A stretch of DNA of 64,000 bases from Paraburkholderia megapolitana (GTDB taxonomy: Bacteria; Pseudomonadota; Gammaproteobacteria; Burkholderiales; Burkholderiaceae), in contig NZ_CP041745.1 in assembly GCF_007556815.1 (NCBI RefSeq), forward strand, positions 3,635,001 to 3,699,000, written 5' to 3'. The position numbers and the translations under genes were made by a program. Positions 9,324 to 19,345 of this stretch are shown in pieces. The notes under the pieces were generated by a model. It saw only the letters and a program-made list of their open reading frames with translations, did no database searches and was not told where the DNA came from. The first letter of the stretch is position 1. Each line of letters opens with the position of its first letter.

Positions 9324-10634
9324 ATGGGCCTGAAACTTCGCTTACTCGCAGCCGTTGCGGCAGCGGTGACAACGACGCTGGCGGTTGCGGCTCCGGTTAC
9401 CGTAGCCGCAACCGATCCGTTCTATACCTACACCGGCAGCACACCGCTATCCTCGATCCCGCTGGGTACCGTGCTCAAGACGCGGACCGTGCCCTATCAC
9501 GTCGCGGGAATTGCGACGCCGGTCACCGCGCAACAACTGCTGTACCGCACGAACAACGCGCAGAACCAGCCCGTCGTCAATGTGACGTCGGTTATCCAGA
9601 GCCCGGCCAGCAACGGCCAGGCAATCTCCTACCAGTCGGCCTACGACTCGTTGAATCCCTACGATGAACCGTCGAAGGTCATCGCTGGAGATCAGGACAT
9701 CAGCAAGATCATCAATCTGGGGAGCTTCATCTACAGTGCGGAATCCATTCCGCTCGCCCTGCTGCTGCAGCTCGGCTACAACCTGATCGTGCCCGACACC
9801 GAAGGTCAGACCGCTGATTTCGCAGCCGGCCCGGAATACGGCATGACGACCCTCGATTCGATTCGCGCCGCGATCAACACACCTTCCACCGGCCTGAGCC
9901 CTGCTACGAAGGTTGCGATCATCGGCTACTCGGGTGGAGCGATCGGTACCGACTGGGCCGCGCAGCTTGCGCCAACCTACGCGCCTGATATCAACAAGCT
10001 GCTCGTCGGTGCCGCGGAAGGCGGAATACTGGTCGATCCCGCCCACAACCTCCACTACGTGAACGGCAGCATTGTCTGGGGTGGCGTTGCGCCGGCGGCG
10101 CTCGTCGGTCTGGGACGCGCGTACAACATCGACTTCACGCCCTATCTCAACGATCAGGGGCTGGCGGTGTTCAACGATATCCAGAACCAGTCGCTGGCCT
10201 ACATCCTGCCGAAGTACCTCGGGCTACAGTGGGCGACGTTGCTGAAGCCGCAGTACGCCAACGACATCAACAGCATTCCGGCCTACGTGAAGTACGCCAA
10301 CGTCGTGAACGCCGGGCTCGCTGGATCGCCGACGATTCCGATGTACATGAGTCAAGGTTATCTGGGCATTCTCAACGGTTCGAATCCTTTGCAGTTCGGC
10401 GACGGCGTCATGCTTGCCACGGATGTGCGCGCGCTCGCGCAAAAGTTCTGTGCGAGCGGCACACCTGTCGTGTACACCGAATATCCGCTCGAACACGCGG
10501 CTACGGCTGCCGTGTGGGCAGTGGGGATGTTGCCGTGGCTGTACGATCGTTTCGCGGGGAAAACGGCGCCGAGCAACTGCTGGATCACGAGCCTGCTGCC
10601 GAGCAGTTCGTTAGCGCCTGAGACGGTTCACTAG
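9324..10634 (+). CDS. Exported lipase-family alpha/beta-hydrolase (secretory lipase-like)
   Basis: 436 residues from the ATG at 9324, picked because AGGAGAG lies at 9310-9316 and a clean Sec signal peptide begins there (MGLKLRLLAAVAAAVTTTLA, cleavage near VAA). DPFYTYTGSTPLSSIPLGTVLKTR-type starts and the elbow GYSGGAIGTDWA (Ser203 as nucleophile) match the secretory lipase family (LIP; fungal and actinobacterial lipases and prolyl-peptidase-like relatives). A late EHAATAAVW segment supplies a plausible catalytic His. It would act outside the cytoplasm on esters or lipids. It is monocistronic, ending at strong hairpins. The family call is good; the true substrate is open. Confidence 0.75.
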   Translation: MGLKLRLLAAVAAAVTTTLAVAAPVTVAATDPFYTYTGSTPLSSIPLGTVLKTRTVPYHVAGIATPVTAQQLLYRTNNAQNQPVVNVTSVIQSPASNGQAISYQSAYDSLNPYDEPSKVIAGDQDISKIINLGSFIYSAESIPLALLLQLGYNLIVPDTEGQTADFAAGPEYGMTTLDSIRAAINTPSTGLSPATKVAIIGYSGGAIGTDWAAQLAPTYAPDINKLLVGAAEGGILVDPAHNLHYVNGSIVWGGVAPAALVGLGRAYNIDFTPYLNDQGLAVFNDIQNQSLAYILPKYLGLQWATLLKPQYANDINSIPAYVKYANVVNAGLAGSPTIPMYMSQGYLGILNGSNPLQFGDGVMLATDVRALAQKFCASGTPVVYTEYPLEHAATAAVWAVGMLPWLYDRFAGKTAPSNCWITSLLPSSSLAPETVH

Positions 10635-10642
10635 GCTTGGCT

Positions 10643-10708
10643 GACGTCTTCACACAAGACGTCCGTGCTTGTTACGTGAGGCCATCGACCGGATGTCGAT
10701 GGCCTCAC
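10643..10708. terminator. Double hairpin between convergent lipase and LysR genes
   Basis: Two adjacent perfect hairpins: GACGTCTT / AAGACGTC (10643-10650 with 10656-10663), then a 14-bp stem (10676-10689 with 10695-10708) around a 5-base loop. There is no long T-run on either side, but the position, 9 bases after the lipase stop and 11 before the LysR stop, suits a bidirectional terminator. Confidence 0.7.
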
Positions 10709-10719
10709 GACGCATACCG

Positions 10720-11586
10720 CTACGCTTCAGTCAGACAATCGATCAACGTCCGGTGCTCCGCATAGTCCGGCATGGTCGCGGGCCAGGTGATCCAGTAGGT
10801 GCCATCCATCGCGAGCGCGTTCGACGTCAGGCGCTTGAGGCGACCTGCCGCAAGCGCCGATTGACACAGCGGCAGTGAGCCGAGCAGTACGCCTGCGCCG
10901 GCTTCGGCAGCATGCAGCGCCAGCACGAACGTATCGAATCGCAGCGACGGTACGGCAGGCAACTGCGTTCCGTTGACTGCACACCAGTCGCGCCAGCCCA
11001 CCCGAGGCCCGGAAGTCGCGATAAGCGGCAGGTGTTCCCAGCCGCGTTTTTTCTTTCCAGTCAGCGCCGGAGCAGCAAGCGGTGCAAGTTCTTCCCTGAA
11101 GAGCCGCTTCGCGCGACGTTCGGGCCACACGCCGTCACCGAAACGAATCTCGAAGTCCGCCTCCGCAAGGCCATAGTCGGGAAGCCGCTGTACGGTTTCA
11201 AACGTCAGCTGGACATTGGGCAGTGCGGCAGTAATCGCCGGCAGTCGCGGCGCGATCCAGAGCGTAATCACCGACGCGGAAGCCGCGATGGTAATTTTCT
11301 GTCGCGGCGACTCGAACAGATTGACGGTGCTGCCCAGCAACTGACCGAACGCCGCCTGGATGTGCGGCAGCCACGCCTCGCCTTGCATCGACAGCACAAC
11401 TCCGCGAGCCCGCCGGTCGAACAACGGCGCGCCGAGTCGCGCCTCGAGATTCTTGATGCGCTGACTGACGGCCGCCTGTGTCAAACCCAGTTCGTTGGCC
11501 GCTGCCGTAAAGCTTCCGAGGCGTCCGGCCGCCTCGAACACGCGAACCCATTCGAGAGGCGGAAGACCCGTAGTCGGCTTGTTCAT
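10720..11586 (-). CDS. LysR-family transcriptional regulator (GcvA-like)
   Basis: 288 residues. The N-terminal winged helix-turn-helix reads LEWVRVFEAAGRLGSFTAAA then LTQAAVSQRIKNLEARLG (about 11-52), the standard LysR DNA-reading domain. The remainder is the periplasmic-binding-protein-like effector domain. The form with LPPLEWVRVFEAAGR and VSQRIKNLE is typical of the GcvA/AmpR-like branch. It is transcribed in the same direction as the binding protein and the two oxygenase genes and lies 115 bases after the binding-protein gene, so it is the likely local regulator of phosphonate use. The effector is unknown; an organophosphonate is a reasonable guess from context only. Confidence 0.88.
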   Translation of the reverse strand: MNKPTTGLPPLEWVRVFEAAGRLGSFTAAANELGLTQAAVSQRIKNLEARLGAPLFDRRARGVVLSMQGEAWLPHIQAAFGQLLGSTVNLFESPRQKITIAASASVITLWIAPRLPAITAALPNVQLTFETVQRLPDYGLAEADFEIRFGDGVWPERRAKRLFREELAPLAAPALTGKKKRGWEHLPLIATSGPRVGWRDWCAVNGTQLPAVPSLRFDTFVLALHAAEAGAGVLLGSLPLCQSALAAGRLKRLTSNALAMDGTYWITWPATMPDYAEHRTLIDCLTEA

Positions 11587-11701
11587 GAGTGGCTCGCAAC
11601 CGTGAAGTCGTATTAGCCCGGTACGTTACATGAAAAGGTCGTTCGCACCGAGCAGCGCGGTCAAGGATAGATCCGGCTTTTCGCCACCCCAGTTGTGCGA
11701 C

Positions 11702-12826
11702 TCATTTGATGTTCGCGCCGACGACCTGATCCCAGCGCTTCGTGATGATCGCGTTGAACGCATCCTGCTGGTCAAGGGTCGGGAATACCGCTTTTTCATA
11801 TGCGGCCGCGGGCGGCAATTTCGCCATCATATCGGCGGGAATCTTGTGGGTCGCCGTCAGGTCCTTGAAGCGAATCGGATGGCAATAGCCGCTCAACCAG
11901 GTCAACTGGCCCTTGTCGGAATAGAGGTATTCCATCCAGAGCTTCGCAGCATTCGGATGCGGCGCATAGGCGCTGATCGCCTGCGCGTACATGCCGGCAA
12001 CCACGCCGGTCTTCGGCACGACGACCTGCACTTTCGGATTACCCTTCAGCGAGTCCCGATCGGCAAGCGCGTTGTAGTCCCAGCGAATCAGGATCGGCGT
12101 CGTGCCTTGCGCGAGCGTCGATTCCTTGCCGATCACCGGGACGAAGTTGCCGGATTTGTTCAACTCCGCGAAGTATTGCAGGCCCGCGTCGCCCGCCTTT
12201 GCGACGTCGCCGTGCGCGCGCGACAGGCCTGCTGCGAATACGCCCAGAATCGCCTGATTGGACACGCGCGCATCGCCTGCCAGCGACACTGAACTCGAGT
12301 AATCGGATTTCTGCAGATCGGCCCAGTCAGTGGGAATCTTGCTGACGAGATCGGCGTTCACCTCGAACGAGAGCACGCCATAGTAGTCGCCGTACCAGTA
12401 GCCATCGGCATCCTTTGCCTCTGTGGGAATGGTGTTCCACGTCGCCACCTTGTACGGAGCGAGCAGACCCTCCGCTTTCGCTTTGGGTGCGAAGGACAGG
12501 CCAACATCGATGGCGTCCGGCGCTTGCGGCCCGCTGTTGCCTTTGTTCGCGCGAATCGCTTCGACTTCGTCGCCCGACCCTGCGTCGGGATTCAATACGC
12601 TGACCTTGAGTCCGTACTTCGCCTTGAAGTCGTCGACCAGTTGGCCGTAGTTGCACCAATCACGCGGCAGTCCCATCAAGGTCAGTTGGCCTTCTGCCTT
12701 TGCGGCAGCGATCAGCTGCGCCGACGGTTCGGCCCACGCCGCGTTCATGCCGAGCAGATTCGCCATACCAAGCGCCGGGAGACCGGCGGCAGCGAATTTC
12801 AAATAATTCATCCAATAATTTTTCAT
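11702..12826 (-). CDS. Periplasmic solute-binding protein, family 1 (candidate phosphonate/amine binder)
   Basis: 374 residues from the ATG at 12826, which has GGAG upstream; an in-frame ATG at 12889 would only add a leaderless extension. An N-terminal Sec signal ends near AWA (about residue 31). The body is a type-2 periplasmic binding protein (AKAEGQLTLMGLPRDWCNYG, then LNPDAGSGDEVEAI) of the iron/putrescine/2-aminoethylphosphonate-like class. No permease or ATPase gene lies beside it, so it must borrow a transporter encoded elsewhere. The adjacent C-P-cleaving pair suggests an organophosphonate such as 2-(trimethylamino)ethylphosphonate as ligand. The fold is secure; the ligand is inference. 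Confidence 0.82.
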   Translation of the reverse strand: MKNYWMNYLKFAAAGLPALGMANLLGMNAAWAEPSAQLIAAAKAEGQLTLMGLPRDWCNYGQLVDDFKAKYGLKVSVLNPDAGSGDEVEAIRANKGNSGPQAPDAIDVGLSFAPKAKAEGLLAPYKVATWNTIPTEAKDADGYWYGDYYGVLSFEVNADLVSKIPTDWADLQKSDYSSSVSLAGDARVSNQAILGVFAAGLSRAHGDVAKAGDAGLQYFAELNKSGNFVPVIGKESTLAQGTTPILIRWDYNALADRDSLKGNPKVQVVVPKTGVVAGMYAQAISAYAPHPNAAKLWMEYLYSDKGQLTWLSGYCHPIRFKDLTATHKIPADMMAKLPPAAAYEKAVFPTLDQQDAFNAIITKRWDQVVGANIK

Positions 12827-13268
12827 GATTTTTCTCCGGAATACCGATTCAGGTTGAATTGCAGGGATACTGGATATGGACAGATTCAATGGATGAGCAC
12901 CAGCCTGTCAGTCATCTGGCTATTCGATCCAAAAATATCTGACGAGAGCGGCAATCCAATGCCCTGCGCCTCACGCGGAACGGCTGCTATCGAAGCACAG
13001 GGGTGCGGCATACGATCGCTACAAAGCCTCTACAGCACGTTGGGTTCGCATCGATAGAACACGAAGAATTCGTGCTCCAATGGGCGTCAATAAACATTCC
13101 GATATTTACATGGAATATCAAATATATTATTCACGCTTCATGTCAGCGCAATGACATCGAATGGATTTTTATTATTATTTTCGCAATTAAAATATATAAA
13201 CGCAATTACCCAATCGACTCCGAATCAAACGAAATCAATTGGGTTTTATCTTCCACCACCGGCCGCGT
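12827..13268. other. A+T-rich spacer between tmpB and the binding-protein gene, with dyad
   Basis: 442 bases clearly poorer in G+C than all surrounding sequence, notably 13080-13250. At 13096-13119 two dyads overlap: ATTCC-N11-GGAAT and GATATT-N7-AATATC. They lie about 270 bases before the binding-protein start, so they could be a regulator site. A 7-bp stem (13208-13214 with 13238-13244) lies just downstream of the tmpB stop. The open frames here (for example 13003-13317) resemble nothing I know. Confidence 0.5.
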
Positions 13269-13858
13269 TCACCTCATACAATGCGCGTCCACGAGCCGTT
13301 GCACCAATGGCGCGTAGTGCGCGAAGTCGGGCGTGCTCGCACCGGTAACCTTCCCCGCATCGTCCGCCAGGCGAACCTTGATCACATCCGCGAGATTCGG
13401 GTTCTGGCTAAAGCGTGCTACCTGCTCATCCGTCATCGGACCGCCCTGAAGCCGTAGCGAATGCACGGATGCCGGCGACAGTTTCGCGAAGTAACCGGGA
13501 TCGACGGCACACAGATAACGCTTCGCGGCGACATGCAGACGAACGCAATCGGTCACGGCGCGAGGAAAGAATTGCTCGACCACGACGGCGCCAGCCGCAT
13601 CGTGATAGTTGTCCTTCGTGTCGCTCATCGAGAACGCGCCGAATTCGCTCGTGAAATGGCCGATGTCATGCAGGAGCGCCGCCACGATCACCGTATCGCT
13701 TTCGCCGTTCTGTTCGACGAGATGCGCAGCCTGGAGCATATGCTCGGCCATCGTCACACCTTCACCGAGGTATTCCTCGCCGCCGCGTCGCGCGAAAATA
13801 TCGCCGATAAACGCAACGATGTTGTCGACATCCAGCGTCTGTTTGATCGGAGTCGTCA

Positions 13859-13859
<1 letters not shown>
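13269..13859 (-). CDS. tmpB: TmpB/PhnZ-type HD-domain mixed-valent di-iron oxygenase (C-P bond cleavage)
   Basis: 196-residue cytoplasmic HD protein. Numbered from ATG 13859, it has His40, His64-Asp65 (LLHDIGH), His86, His109 and Asp166. This is the same order, and within five or six residues the same numbering, as the di-iron ligands of PhnZ (34, 58/59, 80, 104, 161). His68 and Lys113 fit PhnZ phosphonate-binding positions, and Tyr30/Glu33 fit its mobile Tyr/Glu pair. Such enzymes oxidatively cleave a 1-hydroxy-2-aminoethylphosphonate to an amino acid plus phosphate. Because the partner is TmpA-like, (1R)-1-hydroxy-2-(trimethylamino)ethylphosphonate giving glycine betaine is the favoured substrate. 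The start overlaps the tmpA stop by one base (TGATG), so the two are translationally coupled. Confidence 0.8.
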
Positions 13860-15094
<1,235 letters not shown>

Positions 15095-15146
15095 TTATGG
15101 CTCGTGGACAGCAAACAACAACAAATAATGCGAGCGCCAGAAAGCA

Positions 15147-15172
15147 GAAAGCCCTCATCAATGAGGGCTTTC
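15147..15172 (-). terminator. Intrinsic terminator downstream of sodB
   Basis: Twelve-base-pair stem GAAAGCCCTCAT / ATGAGGGCTTTC with a very short loop, followed on the minus strand by a T-rich stretch. It lies 70 bases after the sodB stop and 125 before tmpA, so it insulates the tmp locus. Confidence 0.75.
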
Positions 15173-15241
15173 GTTCTTACTGCGTGTCCAGCTTTATTGC
15201 ACGTTCGAGCGCTACACCGTCACGCTACAACCGCACCCTGC

Positions 15242-15820
15242 TTACGCAAAATTCTTCGCTGCAAAGTCCCAGTTCACGACGTTCCAGAATGCCTCGACAA
15301 ACTTCGGACGCGCATTGCGATAGTCGATGTAGTACGCGTGTTCCCATACGTCGATCGTCAGCAGTGCTTTCGCGTCAGTGGTGAGCGGCGTAGCGGCGTT
15401 GCTCGTCGACACGAGGTCGAGCGAACCGTCTGCCTTCTTCACGAGCCATGCCCAGCCCGAGCCGAACGTGCCGATAGCGGTCTTCGTGAACGCTTCCTTG
15501 AACGCGTCGTAGGAACCCCACTTGGCATTGATTGCGTCACCCAGCGCGCCCGACGGTGCACCGCCACCGTTCGGCGACAGGCTGTTCCAGAAGAACGTGT
15601 GATTCCAGATCTGTGCCGAGTTATTGAAGATGCCGCCCGACGACTTCTTCACGATATCTTCAAGCGACAGGTTCTCGAACTCCGTACCCGGAATCAGATT
15701 GTTCAGGTTGGTCACATAGGTCTGATGATGCTTGCCGTAGTGGAACTGAATTGTTTCTAGCGAGATGTGCGGTGCGAGGGCGTCTTCGGCGTACGGCAGC
15801 GGCGGGAGGGTATGTGCCAT
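15242..15820 (-). CDS. sodB: Superoxide dismutase [Fe]
   Basis: 192-residue cytoplasmic iron superoxide dismutase converting superoxide to oxygen and peroxide. It begins [20 protein letters not shown], typical of Sod[11 protein letters not shown] supplies the first metal His, [10 protein letters not shown] the second, and [12 protein letters not shown] the Asp and last His. The [13 protein letters not shown] and FGSGWAWL segments are the usual Fe-type pattern, though metal preference cannot be proven by eye. Length is normal for the family. It is a single gene, separated by 208 bases from xseA and ended by a hairpin. Confidence 0.95.
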   Translation of the reverse strand: MAHTLPPLPYAEDALAPHISLETIQFHYGKHHQTYVTNLNNLIPGTEFENLSLEDIVKKSSGGIFNNSAQIWNHTFFWNSLSPNGGGAPSGALGDAINAKWGSYDAFKEAFTKTAIGTFGSGWAWLVKKADGSLDLVSTSNAATPLTTDAKALLTIDVWEHAYYIDYRNARPKFVEAFWNVVNWDFAAKNFA

Positions 15821-16028
15821 GGTGCTTTCCTTCTATCTGTTTGTGGGGGGAGTTCGCGGATGACGCTGTAGAGCACTCGATTGTAGGCGACTTGGAATAA
15901 CCCCGCAAACCAGCGGCCTTTATGATCGGCATCGCGCGGATGCGGCATGCAACGTGCTGCGTAAGCGCCGTAATGAATGCCCACACAGCGATGCAGCGAG
16001 GTCAAAAGTGCGGCAGATGAAAGCGTCG

Positions 16029-17407
16029 TCAGAAACCATCGGTAAGACGTGGCTGCACATCGGCGAGGGCAATGTCAGCCGTACCGTCGGCAAGATGCAC
16101 CGTGAAGCGCCGGCCGGGCTTCAATGCTGAAGGCGCGCGCACGGCGCGTCCGCTTTGCCCGTCGAGCAACGCCGCATAGCCACGCTCGAGCGTGCGTTGC
16201 GGGCTGAGCACATCGAGCCGTGCAGCGAGCGTGGCCACGCGCGCCGTATGCCGTTCATGCTGCCGTAACAATGCATCGTCGAGCCGCTGCGTGAGCCGCT
16301 GCAGCGTCGCGCGATGGGTGGCCGTATCGGGACGCCAGCGTTGCCAGCGCATCTGCACCAGCGCAAAACGCGCTTGTGCATCGCGCACCGGTCGCGCGCC
16401 TGCCGAAGCCAGACGTACGCCGAGTTGCTGCAGGTGTGTCCGTTGCCGCGCGAGCCGTTCCGCCGGCGAAACGAGTCGCCGCGACAGCCAGTCGAGTTGC
16501 TGCGCGCGACGCTCCATCGTGCGATCGAAGCTGCGCGCCAGCGCCTCATGCCGCTGGCCGAGATCGCGCAGCAACAGCGCACGCTGCGGGCTGACGAGTT
16601 CGGCGGCACCGGTCGGCGTTGGAGCGCGCAGATCGGCGGCGAAATCGGCGATCGTGAAATCGGTTTCGTGTCCGACGCCGCTCACCACCGGCAGTTCGCT
16701 CGCGGCTATCGCGCGCGCCAGGACTTCTTCGTTGAACGCCCACAGGTCTTCGATCGAGCCCCCCCGCGGCAGACGATCAACACGTCCACTTCGCGTCGCG
16801 CGTTCGCTGCCTCGACCATCGATGCAAGCTTCGCACTCGCTCCCACGCCTTGCACCGGTGCGGGATACACGATCACCGGCACGTGCGGCGCGCGTCGTGT
16901 GAGCGTCGTCAGTACGTCGCGCAAGGCGGCGGCCTGCAGCGACGTGACAATACCGATCGCACGAGGATGCGCAGGCAACGCGCGTTTGCGACTCGCATCG
17001 AAGAGCCCTTCCGACTCGAGTTGCGCCTTCAGACGCAGGAACGCTTCGTAGAGCCGTCCCTGCCCCGTGCGACGCACCGCCTCCACGTTCAGTTGCAGTT
17101 CGCCGCGCGGTTCGTACATCGTGACGAGCGCGCGAACTTCGATGCGGTCGCCTTCGCGCGGCGTAAATTCGGCATGCTGTGCGCGGCCGCGGAACATCAC
17201 GCAGCGCATCTGCGCCTGCGCATCCTTGATCGAGAAGTACCAGTGGCCGCTCGCGGCGCGCGTGAAATTCGACACCTCGCCCGACACCCAGACGAGCGGA
17301 AACGAGCGTTCGAGCAACGTGCCGATCGCGCGATTGAGCATCGACACCGGCACGACCGCATCGCCGCCAGCGGGCAGCGACGATGAAAAGGAACTATCGG
17401 AATTCAT
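16029..17407 (-). pseudogene. xseA: Exodeoxyribonuclease VII large subunit, frameshifted in a G-run
   Basis: The gene is split over two frames. The upstream part (start ATG 17407) encodes the OB-fold domain and the first part of the catalytic region ([20 protein letters not shown], then [18 protein letters not shown]). The downstream part resumes with [16 protein letters not shown] and the coiled-coil tail to 16029. The break is at a seven-G run on the minus strand (C-run 16759-16765): eight Gs would restore the family motif [11 protein letters not shown]. Repaired length, about 460 residues, is normal for XseA, which with XseB degrades single-stranded DNA. Nothing else is damaged, so a read error or a very recent slip is likely. 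An upstream open frame from 17539 adds no conserved residues. Confidence 0.88.
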
Positions 17408-17994
17408 GCGAGGAATGATCAGAGGAAAAGCCAAAAGGAGCGTTCGGACAGCCGACAGACGATAGTCCGGGCGGCTCGCGCCGTCCAGCCCTGCCGCATA
17501 AAATGCCGCATGTGTCCACACGGCGGGCCGGCTGCGCAAACGCTGGACCCGACACCGCGCAAACGCTCATGAGTTCGTGGCATCTATTTGATTTGCATGG
17601 GTTTTTTATCTACCTATTGTGCATTGAAGTCGATCCGGGGCTTTCTACACGGCCTTTCCCGGGCGTCACAGGGCGACTTCTCCACAAAGTTATCCACAGG
17701 CGGGCTACGTGTGCTCAATGCAAAACCGTGGTGACGGCCCGGCCCATGCGACTTGCCGCATACGACGCCCGCGCGCTAGAGTGCCGGGTCCCGGGCGTTC
17801 CACGCGGATGCCGGGCGGGCGGCGAACAACACCTGTGGCATGCGCACTCGCTGCCCGCGCTTTTCGTAGCAACCCGCTTGTGTCTTTTTGATCCTGATTG
17901 CCTGGAGAATCGCGTCGATGTCTTATCTGTGGATCGCGTCATCCATGCCCGCGATGTGTGCACCGCACATCGCACTGCTCCCGCCTGCCTCTCG
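17408..17994. other. 587-base spacer between divergent xseA and lpxK
   Basis: No credible gene; the lpxK frame is open back to 17503, but that part has no family resemblance. It contains a perfect DnaA-box sequence at 17690-17698 next to a near-copy (annotated separately) and a T-rich patch around 17605-17615. lpxK must have its promoter here, since it is not joined to an upstream gene in this genome. Confidence 0.55.
17678..17698 (+). promoter_or_regulatory. Tandem DnaA-box-like sites
   Basis: TTATCCACA at 17690-17698 equals the bacterial DnaA consensus. TTCTCCACA at 17678-17686 differs at one base and starts 12 bases earlier in the same orientation. Two boxes alone are not an origin; they could bind DnaA as a regulator of lpxK or xseA, or be chance. 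Confidence 0.4.
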
Positions 17995-19011
17995 ATGAGC
18001 GGATTGAAAGCCCGTATCGAAGCGCAGCTCGCGCGCGAATGGCAACAACGCGGCCCGCTCGCCTGGGCGCTCACACCGTTTGCCTGTCTGTTCGGCGCCA
18101 TTGCCGGCGCACGACGTGCGACGTTCTCGCTCGGCTGGCGCAAGGCCGTGCGCGTCGGCGTGCCGGTCGTGGTGGTCGGCAACGTCACCGTGGGTGGAAC
18201 CGGCAAGACGCCGACCGTGATCGCACTCGTCGATGCACTGCGTGCCGCCGGCTTTGTGCCCGGCGTCGTGTCGCGCGGCTACGGCGCGAGAATCAAGGAA
18301 CCGACGCAGGTCACACCGGCATCGCTCGCCACCGATGCCGGCGATGAACCGCTGCTGATCGCCCGCCGCACCGGCGCACCGGTGTGGGTCTGTCCCGACC
18401 GCGTCGCGGCCGCGCTGGCGCTATGCGCGGCGCACCCCGATGTCGACGTGATCGTCAGCGACGACGGCCTGCAGCACTATCGTCTCGCGCGCGATGTCGA
18501 GCTGGTCGTGTTCGATCACCGGCTTGGCGGCAATGGCTTTCTGTTGCCCGCCGGTCCGCTGCGCGAACCGTTGTCGCGCAGGCGCGATGCAACGCTGATC
18601 AACAATCCGTACGAGCGCGCGTTGCCGCCATGGCCGAATACCTGGCCGCTCGTGCTCACACCCGGCGATGCGTGGCATCTCGACAGTCCCGAACTGCGCC
18701 GGCCGCTCGCGCAGTTCGCCGGCAACCGCGTGCTGGCCGCCGCGGGAATCGGTGCACCCGAGCGCTTCTTCGCGACACTGCGGGCCGCCGGTCTCACACC
18801 GGCCACGCGCGCGCTGCCCGATCACTATGCGTTCAGCAGCAACCCGTTCGTCGATGCCGATGCCGACTCAATCCTGATCACCGAAAAGGATGCGGTAAAA
18901 TTGGCAGCCTGGCACGACGCGCGGATCTGGGTTGTTCCAGTCGAAGCCGCGCTCGATCATCGCCTCATCGCTCTGGTTGTGGAGAAACTCCGTGGACGCT
19001 CGCCTGCTTGA
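17995..19011 (+). CDS. lpxK: Tetraacyldisaccharide 4'-kinase (lipid A synthesis)
   Basis: 338-residue inner-membrane-associated kinase that phosphorylates the 4' position of the lipid A disaccharide. The start at 17995 gives the usual beginning ([20 protein letters not shown]), followed by one hydrophobic helix ([13 protein letters not shown]) and the P-loop [12 protein letters not shown] near residue 62. [12 protein letters not shown] and ITEKDAVKL are further LpxK blocks. It overlaps the Trm112 gene by 20 bases and is followed by kdsB, so this is an envelope-lipid cluster as in other beta-proteobacteria. No exbB/exbD precedes it here; xseA is divergent instead. Confidence 0.93.
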   Translation: MSGLKARIEAQLAREWQQRGPLAWALTPFACLFGAIAGARRATFSLGWRKAVRVGVPVVVVGNVTVGGTGKTPTVIALVDALRAAGFVPGVVSRGYGARIKEPTQVTPASLATDAGDEPLLIARRTGAPVWVCPDRVAAALALCAAHPDVDVIVSDDGLQHYRLARDVELVVFDHRLGGNGFLLPAGPLREPLSRRRDATLINNPYERALPPWPNTWPLVLTPGDAWHLDSPELRRPLAQFAGNRVLAAAGIGAPERFFATLRAAGLTPATRALPDHYAFSSNPFVDADADSILITEKDAVKLAAWHDARIWVVPVEAALDHRLIALVVEKLRGRSPA

Positions 19012-19198
19012 AATTCTTGTCTGCCCGATCTGTAAGGGCCCGCTCAGCTACGATCGTGCCGCGCAGGAGCTCGTCTGCCACGCAGACAAGCTCGCGTATC
19101 CGATCCGCGACGGCATCCCGGTCATGCTCGTCGACGAAGCGCGTCAAACGGTAGAAGGCACGCCCGTCGAGCCGCTTCAACCGGGCGCCGGCACCTGA
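18992..19198 (+). CDS. Trm112/YcaR-family zinc-ribbon-like protein
   Basis: 68 residues starting at a GTG preceded by GGAG; the in-frame ATG at 18932 lies inside lpxK and is not used. [18 protein letters not shown], a third Cys in ELVCHA, and [16 protein letters not shown] are the family pattern. Bacterial Trm112-like proteins can serve as activating partners of methyltransferases; the role of this one is not established. It sits between lpxK (20-base overlap) and kdsB, the standard position in Burkholderiales, and is probably co-translated with lpxK. Confidence 0.88.
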   Translation: MDARLLEILVCPICKGPLSYDRAAQELVCHADKLAYPIRDGIPVMLVDEARQTVEGTPVEPLQPGAGT

Positions 19199-19345
19199 GT
19201 CGTGTCACTCGCCGGTCGCGGGTGTGAGGTCACACCGGCCTCACATCGACAGTCTCACACCCGCCTGCCGGCATAGCACTTCACCGTTCAGCCGCTGCGT
19301 TTCCTGCGGCTTCCGTTTCCGGTCCCTTCCGCCGCCCTCCTCGCG

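Noticed and set aside
13208..13244. Terminator after tmpB
   Set aside because: Stem is only 7 bp with a 23-base loop; too weak to call.
13003..13317. Small gene in the A+T-rich spacer
   Set aside because: No ribosome site or family resemblance, and it runs antisense into the tmpB end.
17678..17698. Replication origin
   Set aside because: Only two DnaA boxes, no A+T-rich unwinding block, and no dnaA, dnaN or parAB beside it.
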